Assembly: GCF_029320955.1 (NCBI RefSeq)
Contig: NZ_CP119757.1
Coordinates: 2,356,001 to 2,420,000, forward strand
Source of the DNA: Flavobacterium sp. YJ01
GTDB taxonomy: Bacteria > Bacteroidota > Bacteroidia > Flavobacteriales > Flavobacteriaceae
Reading direction: 5' to 3'
Length of the DNA: 64,000 nucleotides
Of this stretch, positions 30,677 to 40,309 are shown piece after piece (the first letter of the stretch is position 1; each line of letters opens with the position of its first letter). The notes below the pieces were generated by a model. The model did no database searches. It was given only the letters and a program-made list of their open reading frames with translations, and was not told the origin of the DNA. The position numbers and the translations under genes are program-made.

Positions 30677-33178
30677 CTAGAAATAAAACCCAAAAGATCC
30701 TTTTATGGCAAATTTATGTGCATCTGGCATATCTAAATAATTTCCTCTCCATGAAAAATCAAGGCGGAAAACTTTAAAGATATTTCCAATTCCTGCATTG
30801 TATTCCCAGTATACTTTTTCTGGAGCATTATATGGCAATCCCGAAGCATTAATGGCACGGTTAGCATCAGAAATAGTTCCATGAACTGCTCTAACCCCAA
30901 TAAATTCTCTCCAATTTAATTTTCTCATAAATGGAATTCTAGCGAACAATCTTCCACCAAAATCATGATTCCATTGCAAAGTTGTATATTGATCGGTTAC
31001 GAATTCGTAAAAATTCAAGTTACTAAACGTATTTTCTATTGTAAAATAAGTTTGGTTACCCGGAATTACACTCATTAATCCTAACGGAATTGTTCCGAAT
31101 GTTTTTCCTGTTTCAATTGTAATATTTGTTCTTCCTAAAGGTCCAATAATAATTGGCTGTCTATAGAAAAGTTGAATTTTTTCGTAAGCAAAATCACTAT
31201 CAAAAACACCTTTAAGTCCGTAACTAAAGTTTACGAAGAAATGGCTAAAAGGACTGTCTACTAAATCTCTTTCTACACCATAACCAATAGTTTTTCTATT
31301 TGGCATATATTCAAACTGAATATTCGCTTCTGATTGTTTTACCATACTCTGAACAACTCCCGTCGGATTTGCAGTGCTTGGCAAAGTTGTATAATAATCT
31401 AAACTAAAGGTTTTTGAAGCAGATTCTAATGTTCGATACGAAAGTCCCGCAGAAACAATAAAGTTCTTTTTGGCTTCCATTTCGATAGAAACATTACTCA
31501 AATTAATATTGGTTAATTTTCCATTACTTCCTGTTGTAAACAAAGCAGAAGATGCAAAACTTCGACCTAAAACATCATTTGTTGTAGTTAAACTAGCTCC
31601 AATTTGTTCGATGTCACGCCTATTTCCACCAGAAATAATAACTCGATTTTTCTTATCGACCATCCATTTTCCAGAAACTCCATATTTGAATTTATTATCA
31701 TCAAATCCGTAAGCTGTATAAGCTTGTATACGCCAAGGATCGTTTGGTCCGAAATAGGTTCTTCCTCCTGCTCTTAATCGCAAACCTTCAACTTCATTGT
31801 AACCAAAAGTAGAGAAAATTGGCCCGAAATCGAAGTTTTTAAATTCGACATAACCACTACCTAAAATGGAGACGAGATTATACAGCTGCTTAAATCGCTT
31901 GACAGTTTGCAATGTGTCGAGCATTTTATAAATACCCGCTTCGTCTTTATTTAATTTCTCAAAACGATTTTCTTCCCAGAATTCGGGAGGTCGCTCATAA
32001 ACCGCGTTATCAATAAAATTGACTTCTTCTTTATAAAACTTCTCTGGTTTCTGAATATTGAATTTATGGTTACGATACAATGTCGTTCGTTTTCCGTAAA
32101 CTCCTTTTGATTTTTCTTTTTTATTTAAAGCAAAATCAGACATCATGTAATCGCGCGTTAAAAGAAAAACTGAATCGTTTTCTACTTCAAATTCTTGTTC
32201 GATGTAAATATCTTTTACCCAGTTAATATTGGCACTTTTAGTAACCCCCATATTAATTTTCTTGATGGCAAAAGTGGTATCATTTACCCAGAAATCTCCT
32301 TTGAAGGTTAATTCGTTTTTACGTCTCGGATAAAAAACAATATTAAAACACCACTTTTTATCGATATAAGCGCTGTCTTTTAATACATAGTTATAGACAT
32401 CAATTCCAGTTTTAGAAAGCGGACTTGTAAAACTTTTATCAAAAAACTTAAGGTGATTATCGTAAATATTATAGTCGGAATAAAGGTCTTTTACAAAAGA
32501 TAAAATCTGCTGATTCCCATTAAATCCAGACATTTTATTTCCCGTCAAATTCTCTTTAACCTTTTTCAATTTATTATCTCCGTAAACATCGTAAACCGAT
32601 TCGTTGATAAAAATTGGAAGATACGTTTTTCCCGTAACATCAGAAGTATCAACATGATTGAAGACAAACTCCATTCCTTTAAAAAGTTTATTTTTCATGA
32701 ATGCACTATCAATCGTGTTCATGTCAAACTCTACTTTTTCATACTTCTGCATTTGATATTGATTGAATTGGTAAAGTCCGTTTTTACGTTTTCTTTCCCA
32801 AATTTTCCTCAAAATATCCAATGCTGGATTATTTTTCTTAGAAGTTTTTCCTGTATAAATTACAACCTCATTTAGTGCTTCGGCTTCGCCTAAAACAATT
32901 TTGAAATTATAATTAACTGCTTTTTCTAAAGGAACTTCTTTATCTGAAAATCCTGCCGAAGTAACTAATAATGCTGTATAAGTATTTGGTGATTCCAAAT
33001 AAAAACGTCCGTCTTCATTAGAAACAATTCCGGTATTAGAACCTTTAAAAACCACATTGGCAAAAGGTATCGGCTGGTTAGACTTGTCCAAAACAATTCC
33101 ACTCACTTTCGTTTGTGCAGTAGCAATAGCCGCAAATGCGAATACAAAAAATAGGCTGAGTAAAATTATTCTTTTCAT
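30677..33178 (-). CDS. DUF5686 outer-membrane protein with carboxypeptidase-like domain
   Basis: 833 residues from the ATG at 33178 (MKRIILLSLFFVFAFAAIATAQ, a clear signal peptide). A CarboxypepD_reg-like Ig domain follows (KVSGIVLDKSNQPIPFANVV, about 24-100). The DUF5686 body and a C-terminal beta-barrel ending FAIKGSFGFYF come next. A start nine codons upstream is possible on paper but would sit inside the pdhB terminator hairpin, so it is rejected. The role is unknown; the architecture suggests an outer-membrane channel or assembly protein. Confidence 0.88.
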   Translation of the reverse strand: MKRIILLSLFFVFAFAAIATAQTKVSGIVLDKSNQPIPFANVVFKGSNTGIVSNEDGRFYLESPNTYTALLVTSAGFSDKEVPLEKAVNYNFKIVLGEAEALNEVVIYTGKTSKKNNPALDILRKIWERKRKNGLYQFNQYQMQKYEKVEFDMNTIDSAFMKNKLFKGMEFVFNHVDTSDVTGKTYLPIFINESVYDVYGDNKLKKVKENLTGNKMSGFNGNQQILSFVKDLYSDYNIYDNHLKFFDKSFTSPLSKTGIDVYNYVLKDSAYIDKKWCFNIVFYPRRKNELTFKGDFWVNDTTFAIKKINMGVTKSANINWVKDIYIEQEFEVENDSVFLLTRDYMMSDFALNKKEKSKGVYGKRTTLYRNHKFNIQKPEKFYKEEVNFIDNAVYERPPEFWEENRFEKLNKDEAGIYKMLDTLQTVKRFKQLYNLVSILGSGYVEFKNFDFGPIFSTFGYNEVEGLRLRAGGRTYFGPNDPWRIQAYTAYGFDDNKFKYGVSGKWMVDKKNRVIISGGNRRDIEQIGASLTTTNDVLGRSFASSALFTTGSNGKLTNINLSNVSIEMEAKKNFIVSAGLSYRTLESASKTFSLDYYTTLPSTANPTGVVQSMVKQSEANIQFEYMPNRKTIGYGVERDLVDSPFSHFFVNFSYGLKGVFDSDFAYEKIQLFYRQPIIIGPLGRTNITIETGKTFGTIPLGLMSVIPGNQTYFTIENTFSNLNFYEFVTDQYTTLQWNHDFGGRLFARIPFMRKLNWREFIGVRAVHGTISDANRAINASGLPYNAPEKVYWEYNAGIGNIFKVFRLDFSWRGNYLDMPDAHKFAIKGSFGFYF

Positions 33179-33187
33179 TGTCTGGGC

Positions 33188-33228
33188 AAAAAAAAACTTC
33201 ATCAATTAACTATGAATGATGAAGTTTT
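33188..33228 (-). terminator. pdhB terminator
   Basis: AACTTCATCA / TGATGAAGTT (33195-33204 with 33217-33226), then nine U in leftward transcription. It overlaps the longer possible start of the DUF5686 gene. Confidence 0.85.
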
Positions 33229-33248
33229 GTGAGTATTTTAAATATGTA

Positions 33249-34226
33249 TTATTTGTATAATACTTTCTTTACTGCTTTTACTACATCACCAGCATTTGGC
33301 AACCAGTCTTTTAGCAATACTGGCGAGTAAGGCGCTGGAGTATCTGCAGTTGTAATACGTTGAATTGGTGCATCAAGAAAATCGAATGCTTGTTCTTGAA
33401 CAATATATGTAATCTCAGAAGAAACACTTGCAAATGGCCAAGCTTCTTCAAGAATTACTAAACGGTTTGTTTTTTTAACAGATTTAAGAATTGCATCTTT
33501 ATCCATAGGACGAACCGTTCTTAAATCGATAATTTCACAAGAAATTCCTTCTTTAGCTAATTCATCAGCAGCAATAAAAGCTTCCTTGATGATTTTTCCA
33601 AAAGAAACGATTGTTACATCTGTACCTTCACGTTTAATATCAGCAACTCCTAATGGAATAGTATATTCTCCGTCTGGCACTTCACCTTTATCACCATACA
33701 TTTGCTCAGATTCCATGAAAATTACAGGATCGTTATCGCGAATTGCAGATTTTAAAAGTCCTTTTGCATCGTAAGGAGTTGAAGGAACTACAACTTTAAG
33801 ACCTGGAGTATTAGCAAACCAGTTTTCTAAAGCTTGAGAGTGAGTAGCTCCTAATTGACCAGCAGAAGCTGTTGGTCCGCGGAAAACGATAGGCACATTA
33901 AATTGTCCACCAGTCATTTGACGCATTTTAGCAGCATTATTTATAATTTGATCAATACCAACTAAACAGAAGTTGAAAGTCATATATTCTACAATCGGTC
34001 GGTTTCCATTCATTGCAGAACCTACTGCAATTCCTGTAAAACCAAGCTCAGCAATTGGAGTATCGATTACTCTTTTTTCTCCAAACTCAGCAAGCATTCC
34101 TTTTGAAGCTTTGTATGCTCCATTATATTCTGCAACCTCTTCGCCCATTAAATATATGGATTCATCGTGACGCATTTCTTCGCTCATCGCTTCACAAATG
34201 GCCTCTCTAAATTGTATTGTTCTCAT
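33249..34226 (-). CDS. pdhB: Pyruvate dehydrogenase E1 component, beta subunit
   Basis: 325 residues of the transketolase-like beta family. MGEEVAEYNGAYKASKG at about residues 27-43 carries the conserved glutamate that contacts thiamine diphosphate. RGPTASAGQLGATHSQALE and FMESEQMYG are further family segments. With E1 alpha it decarboxylates pyruvate and hands acetyl to E2. Neither E1 alpha nor E2 is adjacent, so the gene stands alone between a terminator and a divergent promoter region. Branched-chain 2-oxoacid dehydrogenase is the alternative, less likely by the GATHSQ segment. Confidence 0.9.
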   Translation of the reverse strand: MRTIQFREAICEAMSEEMRHDESIYLMGEEVAEYNGAYKASKGMLAEFGEKRVIDTPIAELGFTGIAVGSAMNGNRPIVEYMTFNFCLVGIDQIINNAAKMRQMTGGQFNVPIVFRGPTASAGQLGATHSQALENWFANTPGLKVVVPSTPYDAKGLLKSAIRDNDPVIFMESEQMYGDKGEVPDGEYTIPLGVADIKREGTDVTIVSFGKIIKEAFIAADELAKEGISCEIIDLRTVRPMDKDAILKSVKKTNRLVILEEAWPFASVSSEITYIVQEQAFDFLDAPIQRITTADTPAPYSPVLLKDWLPNAGDVVKAVKKVLYK

Positions 34227-34727
34227 ATTTTATTTTGTATGTTGAATTTTCTGAAGAGCAAAAATAAATATTTTAAATAACTTAAAAGCAAAAATTGAAT
34301 TTAAAATCGCACTAACTTCTCACCATCTTTAGCATTTAACTTTTTAAACTTAATTGTAATAGTAACGAAAACGATATAATAGCGTATAATTCACACTTCT
34401 TCTGCCCTAATCATTTTTTTTACAAACTTTAATTTATTTGTTTAATTCTTGTTTCTTCTAAATTCATTCACTAAAACGTAAAAAACCAAAATTTAGTATT
34501 AATCAGACAAAAAATAAATATGCAGCATGCCTTCAAAAATTGCAAAATTCCTAACAATCAGCCAAAATGAATGATTTTTTACTTTTAGATTCCGATTAAA
34601 TTCATCCAAAATAACGTAATTCACGAAATCGTAATAGTTTTAAAAAATATTATGCGTGCATAGTATAATTATTCCAAATAATATTCTAAATTTGTAAAAG
34701 CATATTATAAATTCAAAATATATACTT
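34227..34727. promoter_or_regulatory. Divergent promoter region pdhB / etfB
   Basis: A 501-base A+T-rich gap with no convincing ORF. Leftward -7 box TATTTTTG on the minus strand (34259-34266) serves pdhB. Rightward TAAATTTG (34687-34694) serves etfB, with a start near 34701. Nothing else in the roughly 400 bases between them is recognisable. Confidence 0.65.
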
Positions 34728-35474
34728 ATGAAAATACTAGTTTGCATCAGCCATGTGCCTGATACTACTTCAAAAATTAACTTTACAAACGGCGATTCAG
34801 AATTTGATACAGCCGGCGTACAATATGTAATTAATCCTAACGACGAATTCGGTCTTACGCGTGCAATCTGGTTCCAAGAACAACAAGGTGCAAATGTAAC
34901 GGTTGTAAACGTTGGTGGTCCAGATACAGAACCAACATTGCGTAAAGCTTTGGCAATTGGTGCTAATGAAGCTATTCGTGTAAACGCAAATCCAACTGAC
35001 GGATTTTTTGTTGCAAAACAATTAGCAGAAGTAATTAAAAACGGTGGTTACGATCTTGTAATTGCAGGAAAAGAATCTTTAGATTATAATGGCGGAATGG
35101 TTCCTGGAATGATTGCAGGAATTTTAGGATCAAACTTTTTAAACTCTTGCACATCTCTAACTGTTGACGGAACTAACGTAAAAGCAGTTCGTGAAATTGA
35201 TGGAGGAAAAGAAACTGTAAGCACTACTCTACCATTAATTATTGGAGCTCAAAAAGGTCTTGTTGAAGAAAAAGATTTACGTATTCCGAATATGAGAGGA
35301 ATTATGACTGCAAGAACTAAAGCTTTAACTATTCTTGAGCCAGTTGACGCTCCTGCAAATACAAAAGCAGTGAAATTTGAAAAACCAGCTCCAAAATCAG
35401 CAGTAAAATTAGTTTCTCCTGATAATTTAGATGAGTTAATCAATTTATTACACAACGAGGCTAAAGTGATTTAA
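34728..35474 (+). CDS. etfB: Electron transfer flavoprotein beta subunit
   Basis: 248 residues, ETF beta (MKILVCISHVPDTTSKINF). VVNVGGPDTEPTLRKALAIGA is the nucleotide-site region and VREIDGGKETVSTTLPLIIG the conserved core. The AMP-binding beta subunit pairs with EtfA to carry electrons from acyl-CoA dehydrogenases to ETF-quinone oxidoreductase. It is followed by etfA after a 138-base repeat-filled gap. Confidence 0.96.
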   Translation: MKILVCISHVPDTTSKINFTNGDSEFDTAGVQYVINPNDEFGLTRAIWFQEQQGANVTVVNVGGPDTEPTLRKALAIGANEAIRVNANPTDGFFVAKQLAEVIKNGGYDLVIAGKESLDYNGGMVPGMIAGILGSNFLNSCTSLTVDGTNVKAVREIDGGKETVSTTLPLIIGAQKGLVEEKDLRIPNMRGIMTARTKALTILEPVDAPANTKAVKFEKPAPKSAVKLVSPDNLDELINLLHNEAKVI

Positions 35475-35612
35475 GATTGTAGATTTTAGATTGCAGATCG
35501 CAATACTAAATCTAAAATCAACATTTGATTCACTTCAAAATCTAAAATCAATAATCTTTTTAGATTTCAATTTTAAAAATCTGAAATCTAAAATCTAAAA
35601 TCTAAAATTATT
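35475..35612. repeat. Phrase-like repeat block in the etfB-etfA gap
   Basis: The gap is almost wholly made of degenerate words GATTTTAGATTGCAGATC, AAATCTAAAATC and AAATCTGAAATC, with the last run (AATCTAAAATCTAAAATC) ending 11 bases before the etfA ATG. It splits two subunits normally found adjacent. Confidence 0.75.
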
Positions 35613-36581
35613 ATGTCAATATTAATATATGCAGAATCTGCAGAAGGAAAATTTAAAAAAGTAGCTTTCGAATTAGCTTCTTACGCAAAAAAAGTAGCCG
35701 AAAGTTTAGGAACAACTGTTACAGCTTTAACTGTAAACATTAGTGACGTAAGCGAATTGGGCAAATACGGAGTTGATAAAGTTCTAAAAGTAAACAACGA
35801 CAAATTAGCTGGTTTTACTGCCAAAGCTTACGCCGACGTAATTAAACAAGCTGCTCAAAAAGAAGGAACTAAATTAGTTTTACTTTCCTCAACAACAGAC
35901 AGCATTTATCTTTCATCATTAGTAGCCGTTTCTTTAGAAGCTGGTTTCGCTTCAAATGTTGTAGGATTACCTGTTAGCACTTCTCCTTTCCAAGTAAAAA
36001 GAAATGCTTTCTCAAACAAAGCTTTTAATATTACACAAATTGATACCGATGTAAAAGTTCTTGGTCTAGCTAAAAACTCTTACGGAATTTTCGAAAGTGC
36101 AGGATCTGCAACTGAAGAAGATTTTAACCCAACAATCGGAGATAACGATTTTGGTGTAAAAGTAGAATCTGTAGAAAAAGTTTCTGGAAAAGTTTCTATC
36201 GCCGATGCTGATATTGTAGTTTCTGGCGGACGTGGATTAAAAGGTCCAGAAAATTGGGGGTTAATTGAAGATCTTGCTGCTGTTTTAGGCGCTGCAACTG
36301 CATGTTCTAAACCAGTTTCAGATTTAGGATGGAGACCTCATAGCGAGCACGTTGGACAAACAGGAAAACCAGTTGCAACTAACTTATATATTGCAGTTGG
36401 AATCTCTGGAGCTATCCAGCACATTGCGGGTATTAACTCATCTAAAGTAAAAGTTGTAATCAATAATGATCCTGAAGCTCCATTCTTTAAAGTTGCTGAT
36501 TATGGCGTTGTTGGCGATGCTTTTGAAATTATACCGCAATTAACAGAGAAATTAAAAGCTTTTAAAGCTCAGCATTCTTAA
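35613..36581 (+). CDS. etfA: Electron transfer flavoprotein alpha subunit
   Basis: 322 residues. The C-terminal FAD domain holds DIVVSGGRGLKGPENWGLIE, PVSDLGWRPHSEHVGQTGK and LYIAVGISGAIQHIAGI, the ETF alpha signature (about 200-275). It binds FAD and docks with EtfB. A large hairpin terminator follows, so the etf operon ends here. Confidence 0.96.
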   Translation: MSILIYAESAEGKFKKVAFELASYAKKVAESLGTTVTALTVNISDVSELGKYGVDKVLKVNNDKLAGFTAKAYADVIKQAAQKEGTKLVLLSSTTDSIYLSSLVAVSLEAGFASNVVGLPVSTSPFQVKRNAFSNKAFNITQIDTDVKVLGLAKNSYGIFESAGSATEEDFNPTIGDNDFGVKVESVEKVSGKVSIADADIVVSGGRGLKGPENWGLIEDLAAVLGAATACSKPVSDLGWRPHSEHVGQTGKPVATNLYIAVGISGAIQHIAGINSSKVKVVINNDPEAPFFKVADYGVVGDAFEIIPQLTEKLKAFKAQHS

Positions 36582-36606
36582 TTCAAGAATTCTCTTCAAA
36601 ATATTT

Positions 36607-36655
36607 GCTGCCTAAAAACAAGATATTGTATCTTTGTTTATAGGCAGCTTTTTTG
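36607..36655 (+). terminator. etf operon terminator
   Basis: GCTGCCTA / TAGGCAGC is extended by AAAACAAGATA / TATCTTTGTTT, about 19 pairs in all, followed by TTTTTT. Confidence 0.85.
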
Positions 36656-36745
36656 TTCCATATTTTTTGACTAAAATTGCAGCTTTATTTTTCAAACACA
36701 AAAAGCATTAAAATGCGGTGCTAAGTGCCCGTTTTACAAACATAT

Positions 36746-37369
36746 ATGAGTCTAGTAAAATTATCTATAAAAGGAATTTCATACAGTCAAACTCAAAATG
36801 GCGCTTATGCCTTAATTTTGAATGAAGTTGATGGTGAAAGAAAATTACCTATTGTAATTGGCGCTTTCGAAGCCCAGTCAATCGCTATTGCTTTAGAAAA
36901 AGAGATAAAACCACCTCGTCCATTAACACACGATTTATTCAAAAATTTTGCTGAAAGATTTGACATAGTAGTAAAACAAGTTATTATTCATAAACTTGTT
37001 GATGGTGTTTTTTATTCTAGTTTAATTTGCGAAAGAGATAAAATCGAAGAAATTATTGATGCGAGAACTTCTGATGCCATTGCGTTAGCATTGCGATTTA
37101 ATGCTCCGATTTTCACCTATAAAAACATCTTGGATAAAGCCGGAATTTATTTAAAATCGAATACTGCCGAAACAGATTCTGGAGCTCAAGAAATTGACGA
37201 TGTTCTTTCTAACCCTGAAACTTTCGGGCGTGAAGAAGAAAGCAACCAATCTGGTGACGTATATTCTAAACACAGTTTACAAGAATTAAATGACCTTCTT
37301 GACCAAGCAGTTTCTCAAGAAGATTACGAAAAAGCAGCAAAAATTAGAGACGAAATCTCGAAACGTTAG
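36746..37369 (+). CDS. Bifunctional nuclease family (DUF151) protein with UvrB/C motif
   Basis: 207 residues from the ATG at 36746 (MSLVKLSIKGISYSQTQNGA). The DUF151 domain spans about 1-130 (RKLPIVIGAFEAQSIAIALE; DARTSDAIALALRFNAPIF). The C-terminal 40 residues (LQELNDLLDQAVSQEDYEKA, then AKIRDEI) form a UvrB/UvrC interaction motif. Plant members show DNase/RNase activity; bacterial function is unproved. A GTG seven codons upstream is possible but the ATG gives the usual N-terminus. Confidence 0.88.
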   Translation: MSLVKLSIKGISYSQTQNGAYALILNEVDGERKLPIVIGAFEAQSIAIALEKEIKPPRPLTHDLFKNFAERFDIVVKQVIIHKLVDGVFYSSLICERDKIEEIIDARTSDAIALALRFNAPIFTYKNILDKAGIYLKSNTAETDSGAQEIDDVLSNPETFGREEESNQSGDVYSKHSLQELNDLLDQAVSQEDYEKAAKIRDEISKR

Positions 37370-37487
37370 GCATTACGCTACAAGCTTTAGGCAATAAGCG
37401 TAAAGCATGAAGCAAAAAAGAAATTAATGATCAAACGTAAGCGTTAGGCAAAAGCTTAAAGCCTACAGCATAAAGCTTAAAGCAATT
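37370..37487. repeat. Phrase-like repeat block before thyA
   Basis: Words such as GGCATTACGCTACAAGC, TTTAGGCAATAAGCG, TAAAGC, AAGCTTAAAGC and CTACAGCATAAAGC fill the whole gap. The word differs from those at the other loci, but the layout is the same. Confidence 0.7.
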
Positions 37488-38339
37488 ATGAAACAATACT
37501 TAGATTTAGTAAAACACGTTTTAGAAAACGGCAATCAAAAAGGAGATCGTACAGGGACTGGAACAAAAAGCGTTTTCGGATATCAAATGCGTTTTGATTT
37601 AAGTGAAGGTTTCCCAATGGTTACGACCAAAAAATTACATTTAAAATCGATTATTTACGAATTGCTTTGGTTTTTAAAAGGCGATACGAATATCAAATAT
37701 CTTCAGGAAAACGGAGTTAAAATCTGGGATGAATGGGCAGATTCTAACGGTGATTTAGGTCCTGTTTATGGACATCAATGGAGAAATTGGAATAGTGAAG
37801 AAATAGATCAGATTTCTGAATTAATTACCGAATTAAAGACAAATCCTAACAGCCGAAGAATGTTGGTTTCTGCTTGGAATCCTTCGGTTTTACCAGATAC
37901 TAAAAAGTCTTTTGAGGAAAATGTTGCAAACAATAAAGCAGCATTACCTCCATGTCATGCATTTTTTCAGTTTTATGTTGCCGCTCCAGATTTAGAAAAA
38001 GGCGAAACTAAAGGGAAACTTTCTTGTCAATTATACCAAAGAAGTGCTGATATCTTTTTAGGCGTTCCTTTTAATATTGCTTCTTATGCATTATTGACGA
38101 TGATGATTGCTCAGGTTTGCGATTTAGAAGCAGGAGATTTTATCCACACTTTTGGTGATGCACATATTTACAATAATCATTTTGAACAATTGAAATTGCA
38201 ATTAACACGCGAACCAAAACCATTACCAAAAATGATTTTAAATCCAGAGATTAAAAACATTTTCGATTTTGATTTCAATGATTTTACCTTAGTTGACTAT
38301 GATCCACATCCTGCTATTAAAGGAAGTGTTGCTGTATAA
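37488..38339 (+). CDS. thyA: Thymidylate synthase
   Basis: 283 residues. The catalytic cysteine lies in [11 protein letters not shown] (near 159), and [18 protein letters not shown] and HIYNNHFEQ are family motifs. It methylates dUMP with methylenetetrahydrofolate. It is about 19 residues longer than the Escherichia coli enzyme because of insertions around the catalytic loop ([14 protein letters not shown] and DLEKGETKG). folA, which regenerates tetrahydrofolate, lies 0.9 kb downstream. Confidence 0.97.
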   Translation: MKQYLDLVKHVLENGNQKGDRTGTGTKSVFGYQMRFDLSEGFPMVTTKKLHLKSIIYELLWFLKGDTNIKYLQENGVKIWDEWADSNGDLGPVYGHQWRNWNSEEIDQISELITELKTNPNSRRMLVSAWNPSVLPDTKKSFEENVANNKAALPPCHAFFQFYVAAPDLEKGETKGKLSCQLYQRSADIFLGVPFNIASYALLTMMIAQVCDLEAGDFIHTFGDAHIYNNHFEQLKLQLTREPKPLPKMILNPEIKNIFDFDFNDFTLVDYDPHPAIKGSVAV

Positions 38340-38342
38340 AAT

Positions 38343-38372
38343 AAAAAATCCGCTTACTAAGCGGATTTTTTT
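38343..38372. terminator. Bidirectional terminator between thyA and the CBM48-like gene
   Basis: AAAAAATCCGCTTA / TAAGCGGATTTTTT around a 1-2 base loop centre (CTTACTAAG), symmetrical, overlapping the stop codon of the convergent gene by two bases. Confidence 0.85.
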
Positions 38373-38667
38373 ATACAACTAATACACTGTTTTCGCTACC
38401 AGCGTAATCATTCCATTTGTAAAAATCTGCTTCAGGATCATTTACATAGATGCCGTCAATTACGTACTTAAATTCATAAATCGCATCTTTAACCAAATCA
38501 TAAGTAGCTTTAAAAGTACCATTTTTCAGCTTACTTAAAGTTCCTTCCTCAACATTCCAATTATTAAAATCTCCAACGACCGCTGCCGAATCAGCATCTT
38601 TGGCATCTATAGAAAATGTAACTTTACATACGGGTTTCGTTTTTACGAATTGCTTCTTTAAAGACAT
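38371..38667 (-). CDS. Isoamylase-N/CBM48-like glycogen-binding domain protein
   Basis: 98 residues. KVTFSIDAKDADSAAVVGDF then NNWNVEEGTLSKLKNGTFKA is the E-set/AMPK-type carbohydrate-binding module, with GDFNNW and the later YEFKYVIDGIYVNDPEA as hallmarks. The domain makes up the whole protein, with no enzyme attached. It may bind glycogen or starch and act through partners; that role is inference. Confidence 0.85.
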   Translation of the reverse strand: MSLKKQFVKTKPVCKVTFSIDAKDADSAAVVGDFNNWNVEEGTLSKLKNGTFKATYDLVKDAIYEFKYVIDGIYVNDPEADFYKWNDYAGSENSVLVV

Positions 38668-38906
38668 AACTATTTAGTTTTTAGATTTATATAACTAAAA
38701 TTAATCAAAATCGACGAAACCTTCACCACTACACTATTCGATTTATCATAATATTAAAAAGAGCAACTTATTTTAGCTTTATCTGTAATTTAAAGTGCTT
38801 AAAATTTTGTATTTCAAATTCACTGCGTTTTTAAAGACAAATATTCTGTAGTCAAAATATTGACTTTCAAAAATAAATTTTAACTTTATAATCTCATTTT
38901 TATCTT

Positions 38907-39251
38907 ATGGAAAAAGAAGTGCACGAACAATACGAATACGCTAGACGACGATTAAGACAAAAAAAAGTTTTATATCTTCATTTTGTTCTTTTCCTACTTG
39001 GAAGTTTATTTTTATTTATTGCCAATAGATTTTTTGGTTTTGGAGAAGGAACAACCCAAAATTGGTGTATTTGGGGTATAACAATCTGGCTTTTTATTTT
39101 TATCCTGCATTTTATTAAAGTATATATCACTGATCGCTTTATGAATAAAAAATGGGAAAGAGAACAAATTGACAGATTAGTTGCTTTACAGCAAAAAAGA
39201 ATTAGTCAGCTTGAATCTTCAATTGACCAAGAAAATCAGAATAAAATTTAG
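38907..39251 (+). CDS. 2TM domain-containing protein
   Basis: 114 residues with two membrane segments (VLYLHFVLFLLGSLFLFIA and WCIWGITIWLFIFILHFI) and charged ends: the 2TM family of Bacteroidota, seen alone or fused to LytTR and histidine kinase proteins. The C-terminal 25 residues are helical and polar (QIDRLVALQQKRISQLESSI). Function is unknown. It ends 12 bases before folA and is probably co-transcribed with it. Confidence 0.82.
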   Translation: MEKEVHEQYEYARRRLRQKKVLYLHFVLFLLGSLFLFIANRFFGFGEGTTQNWCIWGITIWLFIFILHFIKVYITDRFMNKKWEREQIDRLVALQQKRISQLESSIDQENQNKI

Positions 39252-39263
39252 TAAACACCTACC

Positions 39264-39746
39264 ATGATTATAATGATAGCGGCAGCTGCCGAAAATAATG
39301 CGCTTGGAAAAAATAATGAATTAGTATGGCACTTGCCAAATGATTTCAAAAGATTCAAATCTCTTACTACTGGTCATTATATTATTATGGGTAGAAAAAC
39401 TTTTGAAAGTTTCCCAAAACCATTGCCTAATCGCACGCATGTTGTAATAACACGTCAGGAAAACTATAAACCAGAAGGCTGTATTGTTGTTGATAGTATT
39501 GAAAAAGCAATCGCAATATGTCCTGAAAATGAAGATAATTATATTATAGGCGGAGGTGAAATTTACAATTTAGCGCTTCCTTTTACAGATATAATTGAAC
39601 TTACAAAAGTTCATCATACTTTTGAAGCAGATGCTTTCTTTCCTAAATTGAATAAAAACGAATGGATTTTGGTAGAATCTGAAGAAAACTTTAAAGATGA
39701 AAAACATCTTTTCGATTATACTTACGAAACATATATTAGAAAATAA
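39264..39746 (+). CDS. folA: Dihydrofolate reductase
   Basis: 160 residues. NNALGKNNELVWHLPNDFKR (residues 11-30) has the Met20-like loop and the substrate acid (Asp27). MGRKTFESFP and ITRQ follow for NADPH, and YIIGGGEIYNLAL is the C-terminal signature. It reduces dihydrofolate produced by ThyA, whose gene is nearby. A clear terminator follows. Confidence 0.96.
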   Translation: MIIMIAAAAENNALGKNNELVWHLPNDFKRFKSLTTGHYIIMGRKTFESFPKPLPNRTHVVITRQENYKPEGCIVVDSIEKAIAICPENEDNYIIGGGEIYNLALPFTDIIELTKVHHTFEADAFFPKLNKNEWILVESEENFKDEKHLFDYTYETYIRK

Positions 39747-39775
39747 AAAACATCCTCTTTTCAGAGGATGTTTTT
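39745..39775 (+). terminator. folA terminator
   Basis: ACATCCTCT / AGAGGATGT (39750-39758 with 39763-39771), short loop, then TTTTT. Confidence 0.85.
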
Positions 39776-40309
39776 AAAATGATCGATTTTTCTAACCGGA
39801 CTCGTTCAAGAATTAGCTTTGTTAAAAATCACAAATGTTTAAAACATTTGATAAACTGAATAACATTTAATGTTAATTTGAGACCTAAATCTCAAAAAGC
39901 CTTTAATAACAAATACCACTAAGATATTAAAGGCAGAAAATTAAAATTTCCAAAAACAAATTTAATCCTAAGAACGTATTTTGCGCTTCAAAATTAGTAT
40001 ATCCCCCCAAAGAATAATACTATTCAAAACTTTTTCAAGAACAGATAAAATACCAGCACAAAAAAGTATTTATCTGATTTAAGTCATTGTTGGTTTATCA
40101 ATCATTTAAAACTTAATCATTTTTACTTCAGCAAAGTTGTTCAAAATAGGAACAATGCACAATACCAACTTTTAGTGATTTTAGCAAAATACCTAGATTT
40201 AGGGATGCTTTTAAAAGCTTAAAACAAATCCTTTTAAAACATTTAATTACTAAGCAAAAAACTCAATTACAGTTTAACTAGATTGTTTATATTTGCCTAA
40301 ATAAAAAAA
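39776..40309. other. Non-coding gap folA to menG
   Basis: About 530 bases without a convincing ORF. It holds a perfect 10-bp inverted repeat GCCTTTAATA (39899-39908) / TATTAAAGGC (39925-39934) without a T-run, and at its end the menG -7 box TATATTTG (40288-40295). Nothing else is recognisable. Confidence 0.5.

Noticed and set aside
33179..33205. Upstream ATGs for the DUF5686 protein
   Set aside because: They lie within the pdhB terminator stem and would bury the signal peptide.
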